Source of the DNA: Pontibacter roseus DSM 17521
GTDB taxonomy: Bacteria; Bacteroidota; Bacteroidia; Cytophagales; Hymenobacteraceae
NCBI RefSeq assembly: GCF_000373265.1
Contig: NZ_KB890761.1
Location: 248,001-312,000 of the forward strand
DNA length: 64,000 nucleotides
Reading direction: 5' to 3'
The position numbers and the translations under genes are program-made. Below the pieces are notes generated by a model that made no database searches, was not told where the DNA came from, and was given only the letters and a program-made list of their open reading frames with translations. Below, one piece after another: positions 17,689 through 25,427 of the stretch; the first letter of the stretch is position 1; every line of letters begins with the position of its first letter.

Positions 17689-18627
17689 ATGGAAGTAACC
17701 GCCGCATTCTGGATAGGTTTCAATGTTTTTGTACTACTTATGCTCGCGCTAGACTTAGGGGTTTTTAACCGCAAAGCGCATGTCGTTTCTGTGAAAGAGG
17801 CACTGACCTGGTCGGGCGTCTGGATTAGCCTCGCCTTGATTTTCAATGGCCTTATCTACTACTGGTTTGGTGAGGCCAAAGCCATAGAGTTTCTGACCGG
17901 TTACCTCATCGAGAAATCCTTGAGCATAGACAACATATTCGTGTTTGTGCTTGTATTCGGCTATTTCCAGATACCTGCCATCTACCAGCACAAGATTTTG
18001 TTCTGGGGCATACTTGGAGCGCTGGTCATGAGGATAATCTTTATTTTCGCAGGTGTTGCCCTTATCCAGCAGTTTCACTGGACCGTCTACATTTTCGGTC
18101 TTTTCCTGATTTATACCGGCTACAAGATGTTTACGGAGAAGGGTACAGCGATAGACCCGGCAAACAACCCGGTCATGAAGTTCTTCAGAAGAATGATGCC
18201 GGTCACAAACGAATTGCATGGGTCTGACTTCTTTGTAAAACTCAATGGCAAGCGGTATGCGACTCCACTGTTCCTGGTGCTTATACTGATTGAAACCACT
18301 GACCTGATTTTCGCGGTTGACAGCATCCCGGCGATACTGGCCATCACGCAAGACCAATTCATCGTCTATACCTCAAACGTCTTTGCTATACTGGGCCTGC
18401 GTTCGCTGTATTTTGCCCTTGCCCACGTAGTTGACCGCTTTGTATACCTGTCTTATGGGTTGGCCATCATACTGGTATTTGTAGGCCTGAAAATGGTGAT
18501 GGTCGATATCTACAAGATTCCCACTTTCATATCGCTGCTTGTCATCGCCTTGATTTTGACCGCTAGTGTTGTCCTGTCCTTCATAAAAACCGAGAAGACC
18601 GATAAAATGGACGGGCCTGTGAGCTAA
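17689..18627 (+). CDS. TerC/Alx-family integral membrane protein
   Basis: 312-residue protein with about eight or nine membrane helices. Family motifs are clear: the N-terminal ALDLGVFNRK, the acidic membrane motif LSIDNIFVF near residues 77-85, and a second, ETTDLIFAVDSIPA near 204-217, with Asp residues buried in the membrane. Alx/TerC proteins export or balance metal ions (Mn2+ in characterised members) and help protein secretion under stress. The 235-nt upstream region was checked for a yybP-ykoY-type manganese riboswitch and no convincing match was seen. Confidence 0.93.
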   Translation: MEVTAAFWIGFNVFVLLMLALDLGVFNRKAHVVSVKEALTWSGVWISLALIFNGLIYYWFGEAKAIEFLTGYLIEKSLSIDNIFVFVLVFGYFQIPAIYQHKILFWGILGALVMRIIFIFAGVALIQQFHWTVYIFGLFLIYTGYKMFTEKGTAIDPANNPVMKFFRRMMPVTNELHGSDFFVKLNGKRYATPLFLVLILIETTDLIFAVDSIPAILAITQDQFIVYTSNVFAILGLRSLYFALAHVVDRFVYLSYGLAIILVFVGLKMVMVDIYKIPTFISLLVIALILTASVVLSFIKTEKTDKMDGPVS

Positions 18628-18714
18628 ACCTATTCCTTTTTTGGAGTCACATCCAAAGAGGGGCTTTCAGCAACACTATTCCGAATCATTCTGGTTAGGA
18701 TAGGATTCCAACGG

Positions 18715-18741
18715 AAAAGCAGCCCCTTCGGAGCTGCTTTT
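18715..18741 (+). terminator. Terminator downstream of the TerC gene
   Basis: Perfect 9-bp stem AAAAGCAGC / GCTGCTTTT with loop CCCTTCGGA, followed by CTGTTTT. It ends the ancestral gene block just before the cassette-like island. Confidence 0.82.
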
Positions 18742-18856
18742 CTGTTTTAACCAATTGCTTATATTAAGTCCATAATATATAGTATATTCGTTAATGCAGT
18801 TACGGTTATCTGTCAATTTCGACAATAAACCGTATGTTTATTCCTGTTATCTAGTA

Positions 18857-18862
18857 GTTAGC
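18857..18862 (+). other. Left-boundary core site (GTTAGC) of cassette-like array
   Basis: GTTAGC 18 nt before the first cassette gene start. The same hexamer family (GTTAGC, GTTGGC, GTTATC) occurs 13-28 nt before every following gene in the island. A 7-bp inverted repeat (TACGGTT 18801-18807 / AACCGTA 18828-18834) lies just upstream, but no full palindrome comparable to the internal ones could be drawn here, so it could be an insertion boundary. Confidence 0.45.
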
Positions 18863-18880
18863 ACAAATAAAAACAAATAA

Positions 18881-19540
18881 ATGAAGAACAATCTTGTTGC
18901 CACCTTAGCCATACTTCTTCTATTAGGCTGTAACGACTCTACACCAGTAGCTGATGAAAAAGAAGATATAGTTCTTAATGCTCCTCAAACTAAGAACGCA
19001 TCCTTATCAGATTACCAAAACCTGTTCAAATACAACAACCTCGACACATTTGCCATTGACTCCTTCAATTGGGATACAAGAATTGGAAAGTATAAAGAAT
19101 TAGACAGTACCTCATTCAAACTGGTATGGCAAGACGGGAAAAGAGAGTTCATAGGCCAAGGGTACGACAGAGATTATCTCTACTCTTGGCAAAGCAGGAA
19201 TCCAGAATTTGTTGAATTCACAGTATTGACACAGGATGAGAGCAGTTACTGTGACCTACTGTACTACATCATTCAGAACAAGGAAGGAAAGACAATTGAC
19301 AAATTTTTAGTTGCCACTGGCTGTGGTGATGGCGGCTGGTCTTTTCAGTCATCAGGAAGGTTTATCTCTGACAGCACTTATGAAGCAGTCGCAGTTGAAG
19401 AAGAAATGGTTGGATTTGACCAAGTTGATGGAAGTGAGTTAATCGAAGGAGATTCGACTATAACACACTTTACAATTGGAAAGGATGGAAAAGTATCCGA
19501 AAAAGAAATCTTTAAAACCAAAATCAGCAAAAAGATTTAA
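18881..19540 (+). CDS. Hypothetical lipoprotein, cassette 1
   Basis: 219-residue protein with a lipoprotein signal ending in the lipobox LLGC (Cys17), so it is expected to be anchored in the cell envelope. The mature part is acidic, with no recognised domain; CGDGGWSFQSSG near residues 147-158 and WQDGKREF near 84-91 are the most distinctive segments. The gene is AT-richer than its flanks and carries no GGTATA motif. It starts 18 nt after a GTTAGC core and stops 11 nt before a 52-bp attC-like palindrome, fitting a mobile gene cassette. Confidence 0.75.
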   Translation: MKNNLVATLAILLLLGCNDSTPVADEKEDIVLNAPQTKNASLSDYQNLFKYNNLDTFAIDSFNWDTRIGKYKELDSTSFKLVWQDGKREFIGQGYDRDYLYSWQSRNPEFVEFTVLTQDESSYCDLLYYIIQNKEGKTIDKFLVATGCGDGGWSFQSSGRFISDSTYEAVAVEEEMVGFDQVDGSELIEGDSTITHFTIGKDGKVSEKEIFKTKISKKI

Positions 19541-19551
19541 AATAACTTGGT

Positions 19552-19603
19552 GCTAACCACACCCATAAGCCAGCTGCGCCGCCTTATGGCCCAGTACGTT
19601 GGC
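19552..19603 (+). repeat. attC-like element 1 (52 bp)
   Basis: Imperfect palindrome bounded by GCTAAC (left) and GTTGGC (right), with an inner stem CCATAAG (19563-19569) / CTTATGG (19583-19589). It starts 11 nt after the cassette 1 stop. Layout and orientation match integron attC sites (R'' ...AAC and R' GTT...). It is 52 bp, the same length as and about 80-85% identical to element 2. Confidence 0.68.
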
Positions 19604-19631
19604 AGTGATTGATAGTATGATTTAACTTCAA

Positions 19632-19961
19632 ATGAAGAGAAAGATACAATATTTTGTTTTTGCGGGTTTAACTACTGTTTTCATGTATGGGGCAACAAAA
19701 AAGACAATTGAAAATTACCGATTATCAAGAACTGGAATTTTAACAAAAGCTGTCGTAACTAATAATAAGAAAGTAGGTGGAAAAGGAACTGTAGATTTAA
19801 CAATTCAATACAATGTTTCAGGACAAAAATATGAAGGCACACTGACAAATGAGAATTATAAAATTGGAGACTCATTAGAAATAGTGTATTTAGAAAGCAA
19901 TCCTTCTGTGGTAAGAAGTTATAGATTTATCAAGAATAATTATACTACTACCATAGAATAA
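19632..19961 (+). CDS. Hypothetical membrane-anchored protein, cassette 2 (DUF3592-like)
   Basis: 109-residue protein with one N-terminal hydrophobic segment (about 7-22) and a basic cytoplasmic start MKRKIQY. The rest forms a small beta-rich domain: TGILTKAVV, VDLTIQYNVSGQKYEG, YKIGDSLEIVYLESNPSVVRSY. This pattern resembles DUF3592-type proteins, where a single strand-rich domain of the form 'Y..G..+.G.....y...NP.' follows a membrane helix. Function unknown. It is very AT-rich, and it lies between attC-like elements 1 and 2. Confidence 0.68.
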   Translation: MKRKIQYFVFAGLTTVFMYGATKKTIENYRLSRTGILTKAVVTNNKKVGGKGTVDLTIQYNVSGQKYEGTLTNENYKIGDSLEIVYLESNPSVVRSYRFIKNNYTTTIE

Positions 19962-19966
19962 CTCCT

Positions 19967-20018
19967 GCCAACCACACCCATAAGGCAGCTTTGCCGCCTT
20001 ATGGCCAAGACCGTTAGC
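19967..20018 (+). repeat. attC-like element 2 (52 bp)
   Basis: Bounded by GCCAAC and GTTAGC with a 9-bp inner stem CCATAAGGC (19978-19986) / GCCTTATGG (19996-20004). It starts 5 nt after the cassette 2 stop codon. Closely similar to element 1. Confidence 0.7.
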
Positions 20019-20035
20019 TCATATAGAAATCACAG

Positions 20036-20452
20036 ATGAACCATTTTCTCAAGTATCATTTAATTACGGTTGCTGTTTTTCTTGTAACTTATATTCCAGT
20101 CTTTTTTCTCCCTGCCACAAAACTTGTAAAAGGTTTTTCGAATTACACGATGTTCCTCTTCCCCTTGATACTGCTAATCCTAATGATTAGAACTTACAAA
20201 GGAGAAAGAAAGCTTCAACTATGGGAAAAGTGTTTTTATGCACTTACAATAGTGTTAACAGTAACTATTTTAAACACAGTATTCGGCTTTTTGAACTTGT
20301 CTGAAATGGAAATGAACGAAGCAGAAAGGGGTATGGGAATAATTGGCATTAATGTTACTTACGGCATCTTTGAGCTGTTTTTGGCTTTGATAGTAGCAGG
20401 TATAGTAAAGCAAAAAAGAAGAACTACATTAGCTAACACTGTACAGGCTTAA
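20036..20452 (+). CDS. Hypothetical four-helix membrane protein, cassette 3
   Basis: 138-residue protein with about four membrane helices (about 9-27, 37-54, 67-88, 106-127) and a basic C-terminal tail (KQKRRTT). No domain recognised. It begins 17 nt after the GTTAGC of element 2, and its last 21 nt overlap the left end of element 3, a compact arrangement typical of cassettes. Function unknown. Confidence 0.7.
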   Translation: MNHFLKYHLITVAVFLVTYIPVFFLPATKLVKGFSNYTMFLFPLILLILMIRTYKGERKLQLWEKCFYALTIVLTVTILNTVFGFLNLSEMEMNEAERGMGIIGINVTYGIFELFLALIVAGIVKQKRRTTLANTVQA

Positions 20453-20494
20453 GCCTCGGCTGACGCCTTGCTTTATCCTGTACCAACCGTTATC
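20432..20494 (+). repeat. attC-like element 3 (63 bp)
   Basis: Bounded by GCTAAC (inside the end of cassette 3) and GTTATC, with inner stem GTACAGG (20441-20447) / CCTGTAC (20477-20483) and further weaker pairing inside. The sequence differs from elements 1 and 2 but has the same architecture, as attC sites of unrelated cassettes do. Confidence 0.6.
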
Positions 20495-20510
20495 TGATAT
20501 AAACCACAAA

Positions 20511-21860
20511 ATGAAAACGACGAAGTTGTATTGTACGCTACTAGCTATCCTATTTACAATTAACTCCTGCAGTACAAGTAATAGCAACTATAAATTTTCA
20601 AAAGTTACTGTGCAGCGTGTGAGCAACTTTGCTTCAGAATTCAGAACCTACTGTGCTCTGGACCCAAAATCAAATTTTGAGTTGAATGCTGTTGATGCCA
20701 GTTTCTTTGGGGATTTCCAAACTGCATTAGACCAAGCCACCAAAAGAGAGCCTGTTGCAACCGACCCTTCCGAAAGGTTTAGTCATGCAGCAGGTGAAAT
20801 GGATAAAGCACAAATAGTCAGAGCACTTCAAGCTGAGATAAGCAACCCTAGTACCACTGCAGAGGACAAGTCCTCTGCACAGACTTTCTTGGATTTGTTG
20901 ACTACGCCGACCGCGGAAGAGCTTTTTGCTAGCTCAAAGTCTGTTTCTGCCATCTCCTATATAGTTGAAAAAGCCAAAGCGCATCACTTTACGCTAATAA
21001 ATGAAGCACATTATAATTCACAGCACCGAGCATTTACCAAAGAATTGCTCAAGCCCCTTTGGGAGGAGGGGTACAGGTATCTGGCTCTGGAGGCTCTCGG
21101 ATATGAAGACATTAGCCTACAGGAACGTGGTTACCCGATAATTGCATCAGGCTACTATTTAAAAGATTCAAACTTTGGCAACTTGGTTAGGGAGGCGCTC
21201 CAGCTAGGGTACACGTTAGTAGCATACGAGACACAGAACAAGCATGACGGAACACCAAGAGACAGGGACCAAGCAATCAATATCTTTAAGCAGACATGGA
21301 ACAAGGACCAGAAAGGAAAGGTCTTGGTCCATGCTGGCTATAATCATATTTCAGAGGCAGGCGATACGGATTACGAGCCCATGGGCCACCAACTCAAGAA
21401 ACTGTTAAATCAGGAAATATTGACTATAGACCAAGTGCAAATGGTAGGACTTAATGACCCTCTAAAGCTGCATCCGTACTACAGAGAGGCCGCACGTAAT
21501 TATGAACTTTCTGAGCCAACTGTCTTTATGAGCAGCAAGGGTGAGGCGATAATAGACCCTATACTTAGGCTAGGTACAGATGTTCAGGTATATCATCCTA
21601 CCACTAAGTATGAACTGGGACGGCCGCATTGGATGAAGACCTCAAAGCTCAAACAGATTCCGCTTACATCTGAATTCGATGCCTATGAAGGCTTCTTGGT
21701 TCAAGCATTGCATCAAAGTGAAAAAGAGGAGTCAGTCCCTGTAGACCAATTTATCATCGGGAAAGGCAGTGCTTTTTTGCTTCAGTCTGGAAAGTATAAC
21801 TTGCGGATTATCAATTGTGAAGGCGAGCTAGTTGGTGTAGCTCAGTTAGAAATTGATTAA
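20511..21860 (+). CDS. Lipoprotein with EreA/ChaN-TIKI-like domain, cassette 4
   Basis: 449-residue lipoprotein (lipobox region TINSC, Cys20). The central domain (about 150-320) contains LINEAHYNSQHRAFTKELL, followed by YRYLALEAL and a later VLVHAGYNHISE. This order (E-x-H near a strand, a Leu-Glu-Ala strand, then H/G...H) resembles the erythromycin-esterase/ChaN/TIKI superfamily of putative metallohydrolases or haem-binding proteins. The C-terminal 100 residues are unrecognised. The match is from memory of the fold signature, so moderate confidence. It is the largest gene of the cassette-like island and begins 16 nt after the GTTATC core. Confidence 0.68.
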   Translation: MKTTKLYCTLLAILFTINSCSTSNSNYKFSKVTVQRVSNFASEFRTYCALDPKSNFELNAVDASFFGDFQTALDQATKREPVATDPSERFSHAAGEMDKAQIVRALQAEISNPSTTAEDKSSAQTFLDLLTTPTAEELFASSKSVSAISYIVEKAKAHHFTLINEAHYNSQHRAFTKELLKPLWEEGYRYLALEALGYEDISLQERGYPIIASGYYLKDSNFGNLVREALQLGYTLVAYETQNKHDGTPRDRDQAINIFKQTWNKDQKGKVLVHAGYNHISEAGDTDYEPMGHQLKKLLNQEILTIDQVQMVGLNDPLKLHPYYREAARNYELSEPTVFMSSKGEAIIDPILRLGTDVQVYHPTTKYELGRPHWMKTSKLKQIPLTSEFDAYEGFLVQALHQSEKEESVPVDQFIIGKGSAFLLQSGKYNLRIINCEGELVGVAQLEID

Positions 21861-21872
21861 AAAATTAAACCA

Positions 21873-21912
21873 GATAACAATAGCTTCGCCATGGCAAAGC
21901 CAAGCCGTTGGC
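21873..21912 (+). repeat. attC-like element 4 (40 bp), right end of array
   Basis: Bounded by GATAAC and GTTGGC with a short hairpin GCTTcGCC-AT-GGCaAAGC (21883-21900). It starts 12 nt after the cassette 4 stop. Beyond it the sequence returns to the GC-richer, GGTATA-containing style of the flanking chromosome. Confidence 0.55.
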
Positions 21913-22049
21913 AGCAATTCAAAAGATGAATAACCCAAAAGTTAAAAGGAGCCAACTTCCATTTTCCCAAGACCAGCCACTGTACGACTTATAAGATAAT
22001 CCGAAGCCTACAGAACATGACCAGCCTCCTCACCTTGCCTCCCCTTGCT

Positions 22050-23048
22050 ATGAGACGCCACCTATACCTGCTTCCGCTATACCTGGTTTTACTCCTCTCG
22101 CTGTCCTGCCAACCTGACCAAGGGAAAACAGTGCAGACCGATGCGGCAACAGAAGCTTCAGAAACAAAGGCCGATGCCACACATCAAGAAGCCCCCCAGG
22201 TAGACGAAGCGCTGGTGAAGGAATGCACCGAGTATTGGGCTGAGATTCAGCGACTCAATTCTATTTCAGCAGACTACTACGCCAAAGAATTCTTGCCGAA
22301 TGCCCTCGCCAATCCAGCGCTGACCGAGCAGAACCGGGAGTTCTTAATTGCCTTGGGAGCCTCTTTAAATCAGACTTCGAAAGAGCACCTCTCCACCTTA
22401 GCCGTAGAACGGGTCCTGCTCCCGATGTTCAAACTGAAGGAGGACGAGCTGGGCATATTCGGATTTCCAGCCTATGATGCGGCTAAACCTGACATCAGGG
22501 ACTCGTCGCTGGAGTATAAGATACTGGTTGAGCGCGGGCTGATTGCCCCACACGATGAACCTCAAACCAATCTGGCTCTCTACCCAACGCTGGCCGATTC
22601 GCTTCTCAAAAACAGAAACCAGTCGGTCTATGCCTATACCGCCACCGGAAAGGTGAAGACGCGAATTACCAACTTCGGCTCTTACCAGGGGGAGTGCCTG
22701 CAGTACTACAACTACCTGGTGGACAGCAAGCCCTTCAGCAACAAGGACAAGGTGCTATTCGCCAGCAGGTATAACCTGGACTTGATTTATAAGGATGAAC
22801 CTGAAATGGACGCCTTGCTTAAAAGCCAATACAAGAAGCAATGCCAGGATTGCCCTAACAGTGGGGAATTGGAAAAGACATTCGCCTCCCTCAAAGGAGT
22901 AGAAGGGCTCTACTTCACCTACGCCGACACCTTCCCGCTGAACAACGAGCTGGAGACGCCGCTGCGAGGGCTGGTCATGAAGTTGGAAGACAGGTTCGTA
23001 TACCTGTGGTACGATGAAGTAGACTTGGTAGGCTGCAGCTGTATATAA
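22050..23048 (+). CDS. Hypothetical lipoprotein
   Basis: 332-residue predicted lipoprotein. The signal starts MRRHLYLLPLYLV and ends with the lipobox LSLSC. I chose ATG 22050 because it gives a standard basic-hydrophobic-Cys signal; an upstream ATG at 22017 would add 11 residues. The mature region is mostly alpha-helical and acidic, with a possible disulfide pair in KKQCQDCPNS and a C-terminal GCSCI. No known domain recognised. Not part of the cassette array on base composition. Confidence 0.75.
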   Translation: MRRHLYLLPLYLVLLLSLSCQPDQGKTVQTDAATEASETKADATHQEAPQVDEALVKECTEYWAEIQRLNSISADYYAKEFLPNALANPALTEQNREFLIALGASLNQTSKEHLSTLAVERVLLPMFKLKEDELGIFGFPAYDAAKPDIRDSSLEYKILVERGLIAPHDEPQTNLALYPTLADSLLKNRNQSVYAYTATGKVKTRITNFGSYQGECLQYYNYLVDSKPFSNKDKVLFASRYNLDLIYKDEPEMDALLKSQYKKQCQDCPNSGELEKTFASLKGVEGLYFTYADTFPLNNELETPLRGLVMKLEDRFVYLWYDEVDLVGCSCI

Positions 23049-23095
23049 CCAACAAGTATTCGCTAAAACTTACATGATAAAATAAACCAAGAAAA

Positions 23096-23575
23096 ATGCC
23101 CCAGCTCCTGACCAACAAATCTTACTTGTTAGAGAAGTTCCCCGGCAAAGGGGGCTGGACCTATGCGGCTATACCCGAAATCGCTCCGGATAAACATGCT
23201 CACTTCGGCTGGGTGAGGGTAAGGGGCACCATTGATGGCTATGAGCTAAAGGGCTATCACCTGATGCCCATGGGCAACGGCCAGCTTTTCTTGCCGGTAA
23301 GGGCCGAGATTCGGAAAAAGATAAAGAAGCAGGCAGGCGATTGGGTGCAGGTGATACTATACGCCGACAACACCCCACAGGAAGTGCCGGAAGAACTACT
23401 GTTGTGCTTGAAAGATGAGCCCGGAGCTTATGAGCAGTTTCGGAACTGCACCGATGGCGAACAGAGAGCTATTATAGAATGGATTTACAGTGCCAAAACC
23501 GACGAAACCAAGGTAGAGCGCATTGTACAAACCATAAACAGGCTGCTCAGCAACCAGAACCTGCACAACAAATAG
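23096..23575 (+). CDS. DUF1905 / YdeI-OmpD-associated family protein
   Basis: 159-residue soluble protein. Residues 1-95 match DUF1905 (GWTYAAIPEI, RVRGTIDGYELKGYHLMPMGNG, GDWVQVILYADNTP). Residues 100-150 match the bacteriocin-protection/YdeI tail (EQRAIIEWIYSAKTDETKVERI). These proteins are widespread in Bacteroidota. Role unclear; YdeI-type proteins have been linked to bacteriocin or peptide resistance. Stand-alone gene. Confidence 0.82.
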   Translation: MPQLLTNKSYLLEKFPGKGGWTYAAIPEIAPDKHAHFGWVRVRGTIDGYELKGYHLMPMGNGQLFLPVRAEIRKKIKKQAGDWVQVILYADNTPQEVPEELLLCLKDEPGAYEQFRNCTDGEQRAIIEWIYSAKTDETKVERIVQTINRLLSNQNLHNK

Positions 23576-23680
23576 TCCTTCAGCTTATGCTTCCCGGCAG
23601 CCGGAGAACCCGGCAACTAAACCTTCCCGGTTGTTTTTCTGTTCTTATAACCACAACCATAATCAAACCAACCTATACCT

Positions 23681-24085
23681 ATGAAAGTAGCAAAGGACCC
23701 ATCAGGGTACAACAAACTCACTCCAGACGAAGAGCGCATCATCGTGCACAAGGGCACCGAGTATCCGGGCACTGGCGAGTACGAGCATAACAAAGCCGAA
23801 GGCGTATACCTGTGCCGCCGCTGCAACGCCCCCCTCTATACCTCCGAATACAAGTTTGAGTCGCACTGCGGCTGGCCAAGTTTTGACGACGAAATCACCG
23901 GAGCCGTGAAACGCGTGCCGGACGCCGACGGACGCCGCACCGAGATTGTCTGCGCCAACTGTGGCGGGCACCTGGGTCACGTGTTCGAAGGCGAGTACCT
24001 TACCCCCAAAAACATACGCCACTGCGTCAACTCCATCTCCATGAAGTTCATGCCGGTGGAGGAACTGGAGAAGGACGGGCAGTAG
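23681..24085 (+). CDS. msrB: Peptide-methionine (R)-S-oxide reductase MsrB
   Basis: 134-residue enzyme that reduces methionine-R-sulfoxide in oxidised proteins. Zinc-binding pairs CRRC (Cys45, Cys48) and CANC, the GWPSFDDEI substrate loop, and the catalytic Cys115 in [11 protein letters not shown] are present. No signal peptide, so cytosolic. It is followed after 19 nt by a second, shorter MsrB-like gene, probably in the same transcript. Confidence 0.95.
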   Translation: MKVAKDPSGYNKLTPDEERIIVHKGTEYPGTGEYEHNKAEGVYLCRRCNAPLYTSEYKFESHCGWPSFDDEITGAVKRVPDADGRRTEIVCANCGGHLGHVFEGEYLTPKNIRHCVNSISMKFMPVEELEKDGQ

Positions 24086-24104
24086 GGGCTATACCTTCAA
24101 GGCC

Positions 24105-24416
24105 ATGTTCAGGCACAGGGACAAAATATGTGAAGCGGAGGGTCAGTCGGAAGGCGGCACCTATACCTGCTCCAGCTGCGGCAGCGCACTGTTCGAGGCC
24201 AGCAAGAAGTTTGATGTCGGCTCCGGCTTCCCCAGCTTCTGGGCGCAGCTAGGGGAGCAGGTGCGGTACAAATTTCTTGACACGTATGGCCGCCACCGCA
24301 TCCAGCTCCTCTGCAGCGTATGCGGACAGCACTTGGGCCACCTGTTCGAGGATGTCCGCACGCCTTCCAACGTCCGGTACTGCATCAATGCCGATGCCCT
24401 GAGACTAGAAGAATAG
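24105..24416 (+). CDS. Second, divergent MsrB/SelR-domain protein
   Basis: 103-residue SelR-fold protein directly behind msrB. It keeps both zinc pairs (Cys22/25 and Cys70/73, in TCSSCG and CSVCGQHLGH) and the catalytic-position Cys93 (RYCINADAL), but the substrate loop is GFPSFWAQ instead of GWPSF. Sequence similarity to its neighbour is low, so it is an old duplicate or a separate acquisition and may have shifted specificity. The start at ATG 24105 gives a slightly short N-terminus. Confidence 0.82.
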   Translation: MFRHRDKICEAEGQSEGGTYTCSSCGSALFEASKKFDVGSGFPSFWAQLGEQVRYKFLDTYGRHRIQLLCSVCGQHLGHLFEDVRTPSNVRYCINADALRLEE

Positions 24417-24495
24417 CGCTGGGCGGTGCTGGTTTAACTTTCATCAAGCTTATTGAGTATATTCACAGCGAAATCTGCTTATCTGCCACGCTACA

Positions 24496-24503
24496 TACCT
24501 TTG
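24496..24503 (+). promoter_or_regulatory. -7 box touching the start of the diacylglycerol kinase gene
   Basis: TACCTTTG fits TAnnTTTG and ends 1 nt before the ATG at 24505. If it is a real promoter the transcript would begin at or inside the annotated start, so either the start codon or the box call needs checking. Confidence 0.4.
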
Positions 24504-24504
24504 C

Positions 24505-24891
24505 ATGAGCCGTCCCTCCTACATCAAGTCCCGCTACAACAGCTTCCGTTTTGCGTTCAAAGGGCTCAGTTCCGTCTTCCGCTCGGAGCCGAACATGCGC
24601 CTGCATGTGCTTGCCAGCGTGGTGGTGGTGGCCATGGCCTACGGGCTGGAGGTGACGCGGGTGGAGTGGTGCCTGCTGGTGCTGTGCATTGGCATGGTAT
24701 GGGTGGCCGAGATTTTCAATACCTCCATCGAGACGCTCACCAACCTGGTGTCGCCGGAGCAGAACCCACTGGCTGGCAAAACCAAAGACCTGGCGGCGGG
24801 CGCCGTGCTAATGGCCGCCATCACATCCGTAGTTGTGGGGCTTTTCATTTTCGTCCCTTATTGGGCCTCCTACGTACATGTAGAGTTGTAA
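24505..24891 (+). CDS. dgkA: Diacylglycerol kinase family protein
   Basis: 128-residue integral membrane kinase of the DgkA/UdpK family that phosphorylates diacylglycerol or undecaprenol with ATP. Motifs: SFRFAFKGL near residue 13, an EIFNTSIETLTNLV motif (68-81), and AGKTKDLAAGAVL (90-102). Three membrane helices follow the usual pattern. In Bacteroidota the undecaprenol kinase activity is possible, and substrate cannot be decided here. Confidence 0.92.
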   Translation: MSRPSYIKSRYNSFRFAFKGLSSVFRSEPNMRLHVLASVVVVAMAYGLEVTRVEWCLLVLCIGMVWVAEIFNTSIETLTNLVSPEQNPLAGKTKDLAAGAVLMAAITSVVVGLFIFVPYWASYVHVEL

Positions 24892-24984
24892 ATCTGGCAG
24901 GAGGAGGGCAGGTATAGGAATCTCTTGTTTGGTGTTGCAACAGAGAAAAGCGGCGCGACCCGTTTCACATGTGCTGTAAATAAT

Positions 24985-24992
24985 TACCTTTG
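24985..24992 (+). promoter_or_regulatory. -7 box for the DUF6970 lipoprotein gene
   Basis: TACCTTTG matches TAnnTTTG and lies 28 nt before ATG 25021. This supports 25021 as the start over the in-frame codon at 24925. Confidence 0.5.
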
Positions 24993-25020
24993 CGCGCTGT
25001 TCTTCAGGAAAGAAACCACA

Positions 25021-25425
25021 ATGGCCACACGAAAACCCTGGTTCTGGAAATTTTCTTTGGGAGTTCTGCTGCTCTTCGGGTCAGTGGCCTGCAAGCCGCT
25101 GGAAGAGTCGATACAAGGTCCCGACGGAGCTAACGCCAATGCCCAGAGCGCTGCCTGGCTCAGCGACCTTATACGGGAACTGGAAGAGGAGCAGCCCGCC
25201 AACCCGCCGGTCAAGGTATACCGCTACAACTACAACGACCAGGAGGTATACTACCTCTCCGGCCGCTGCTGCGACATTCCCAGCAAGCTGTACGACGTGA
25301 ACGGCAACCTGCTATGCGAGCCTGACGGGGGCATCACCGGCAAAGGCGACGGCCGCTGCCCCGACTTTCTGGAGACCAGAACGAACGAAACCTTGATTTG
25401 GGAAGATAAAAGAGAAACGAATTGA
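25021..25425 (+). CDS. DUF6970-like small lipoprotein
   Basis: 134-residue predicted lipoprotein (signal then lipobox SVAC, about residue 20). The C-terminal 65 residues, with YNDQEVYYLSGRCCDIPS and LLCEPDGGITGKGDGRCPDF, match a Cys-containing domain (DUF6970) common in Bacteroidota lipoproteins. The five cysteines may form disulfides. The start at 25021 follows the -7 box and begins a proper signal peptide. It overlaps the start region of the DinB gene by the TGA at 25423-25425, suggesting a two-gene unit. Confidence 0.8.
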   Translation: MATRKPWFWKFSLGVLLLFGSVACKPLEESIQGPDGANANAQSAAWLSDLIRELEEEQPANPPVKVYRYNYNDQEVYYLSGRCCDIPSKLYDVNGNLLCEPDGGITGKGDGRCPDFLETRTNETLIWEDKRETN

Positions 25426-25427
25426 CG

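Noticed and set aside
18753..18767. 15-mer AATTGCTTATATTAA shared by the regions upstream of the 18881 gene and the DUF4175 gene (35004-35018)
   Set aside because: One or two shared 15-mers are expected by chance in 64 kb, more in AT-rich spacers.
21926..21994. 22-codon frame right after the last attC-like element
   Set aside because: Too short and without features to call; it may be a remnant of a fifth cassette but cannot be supported.
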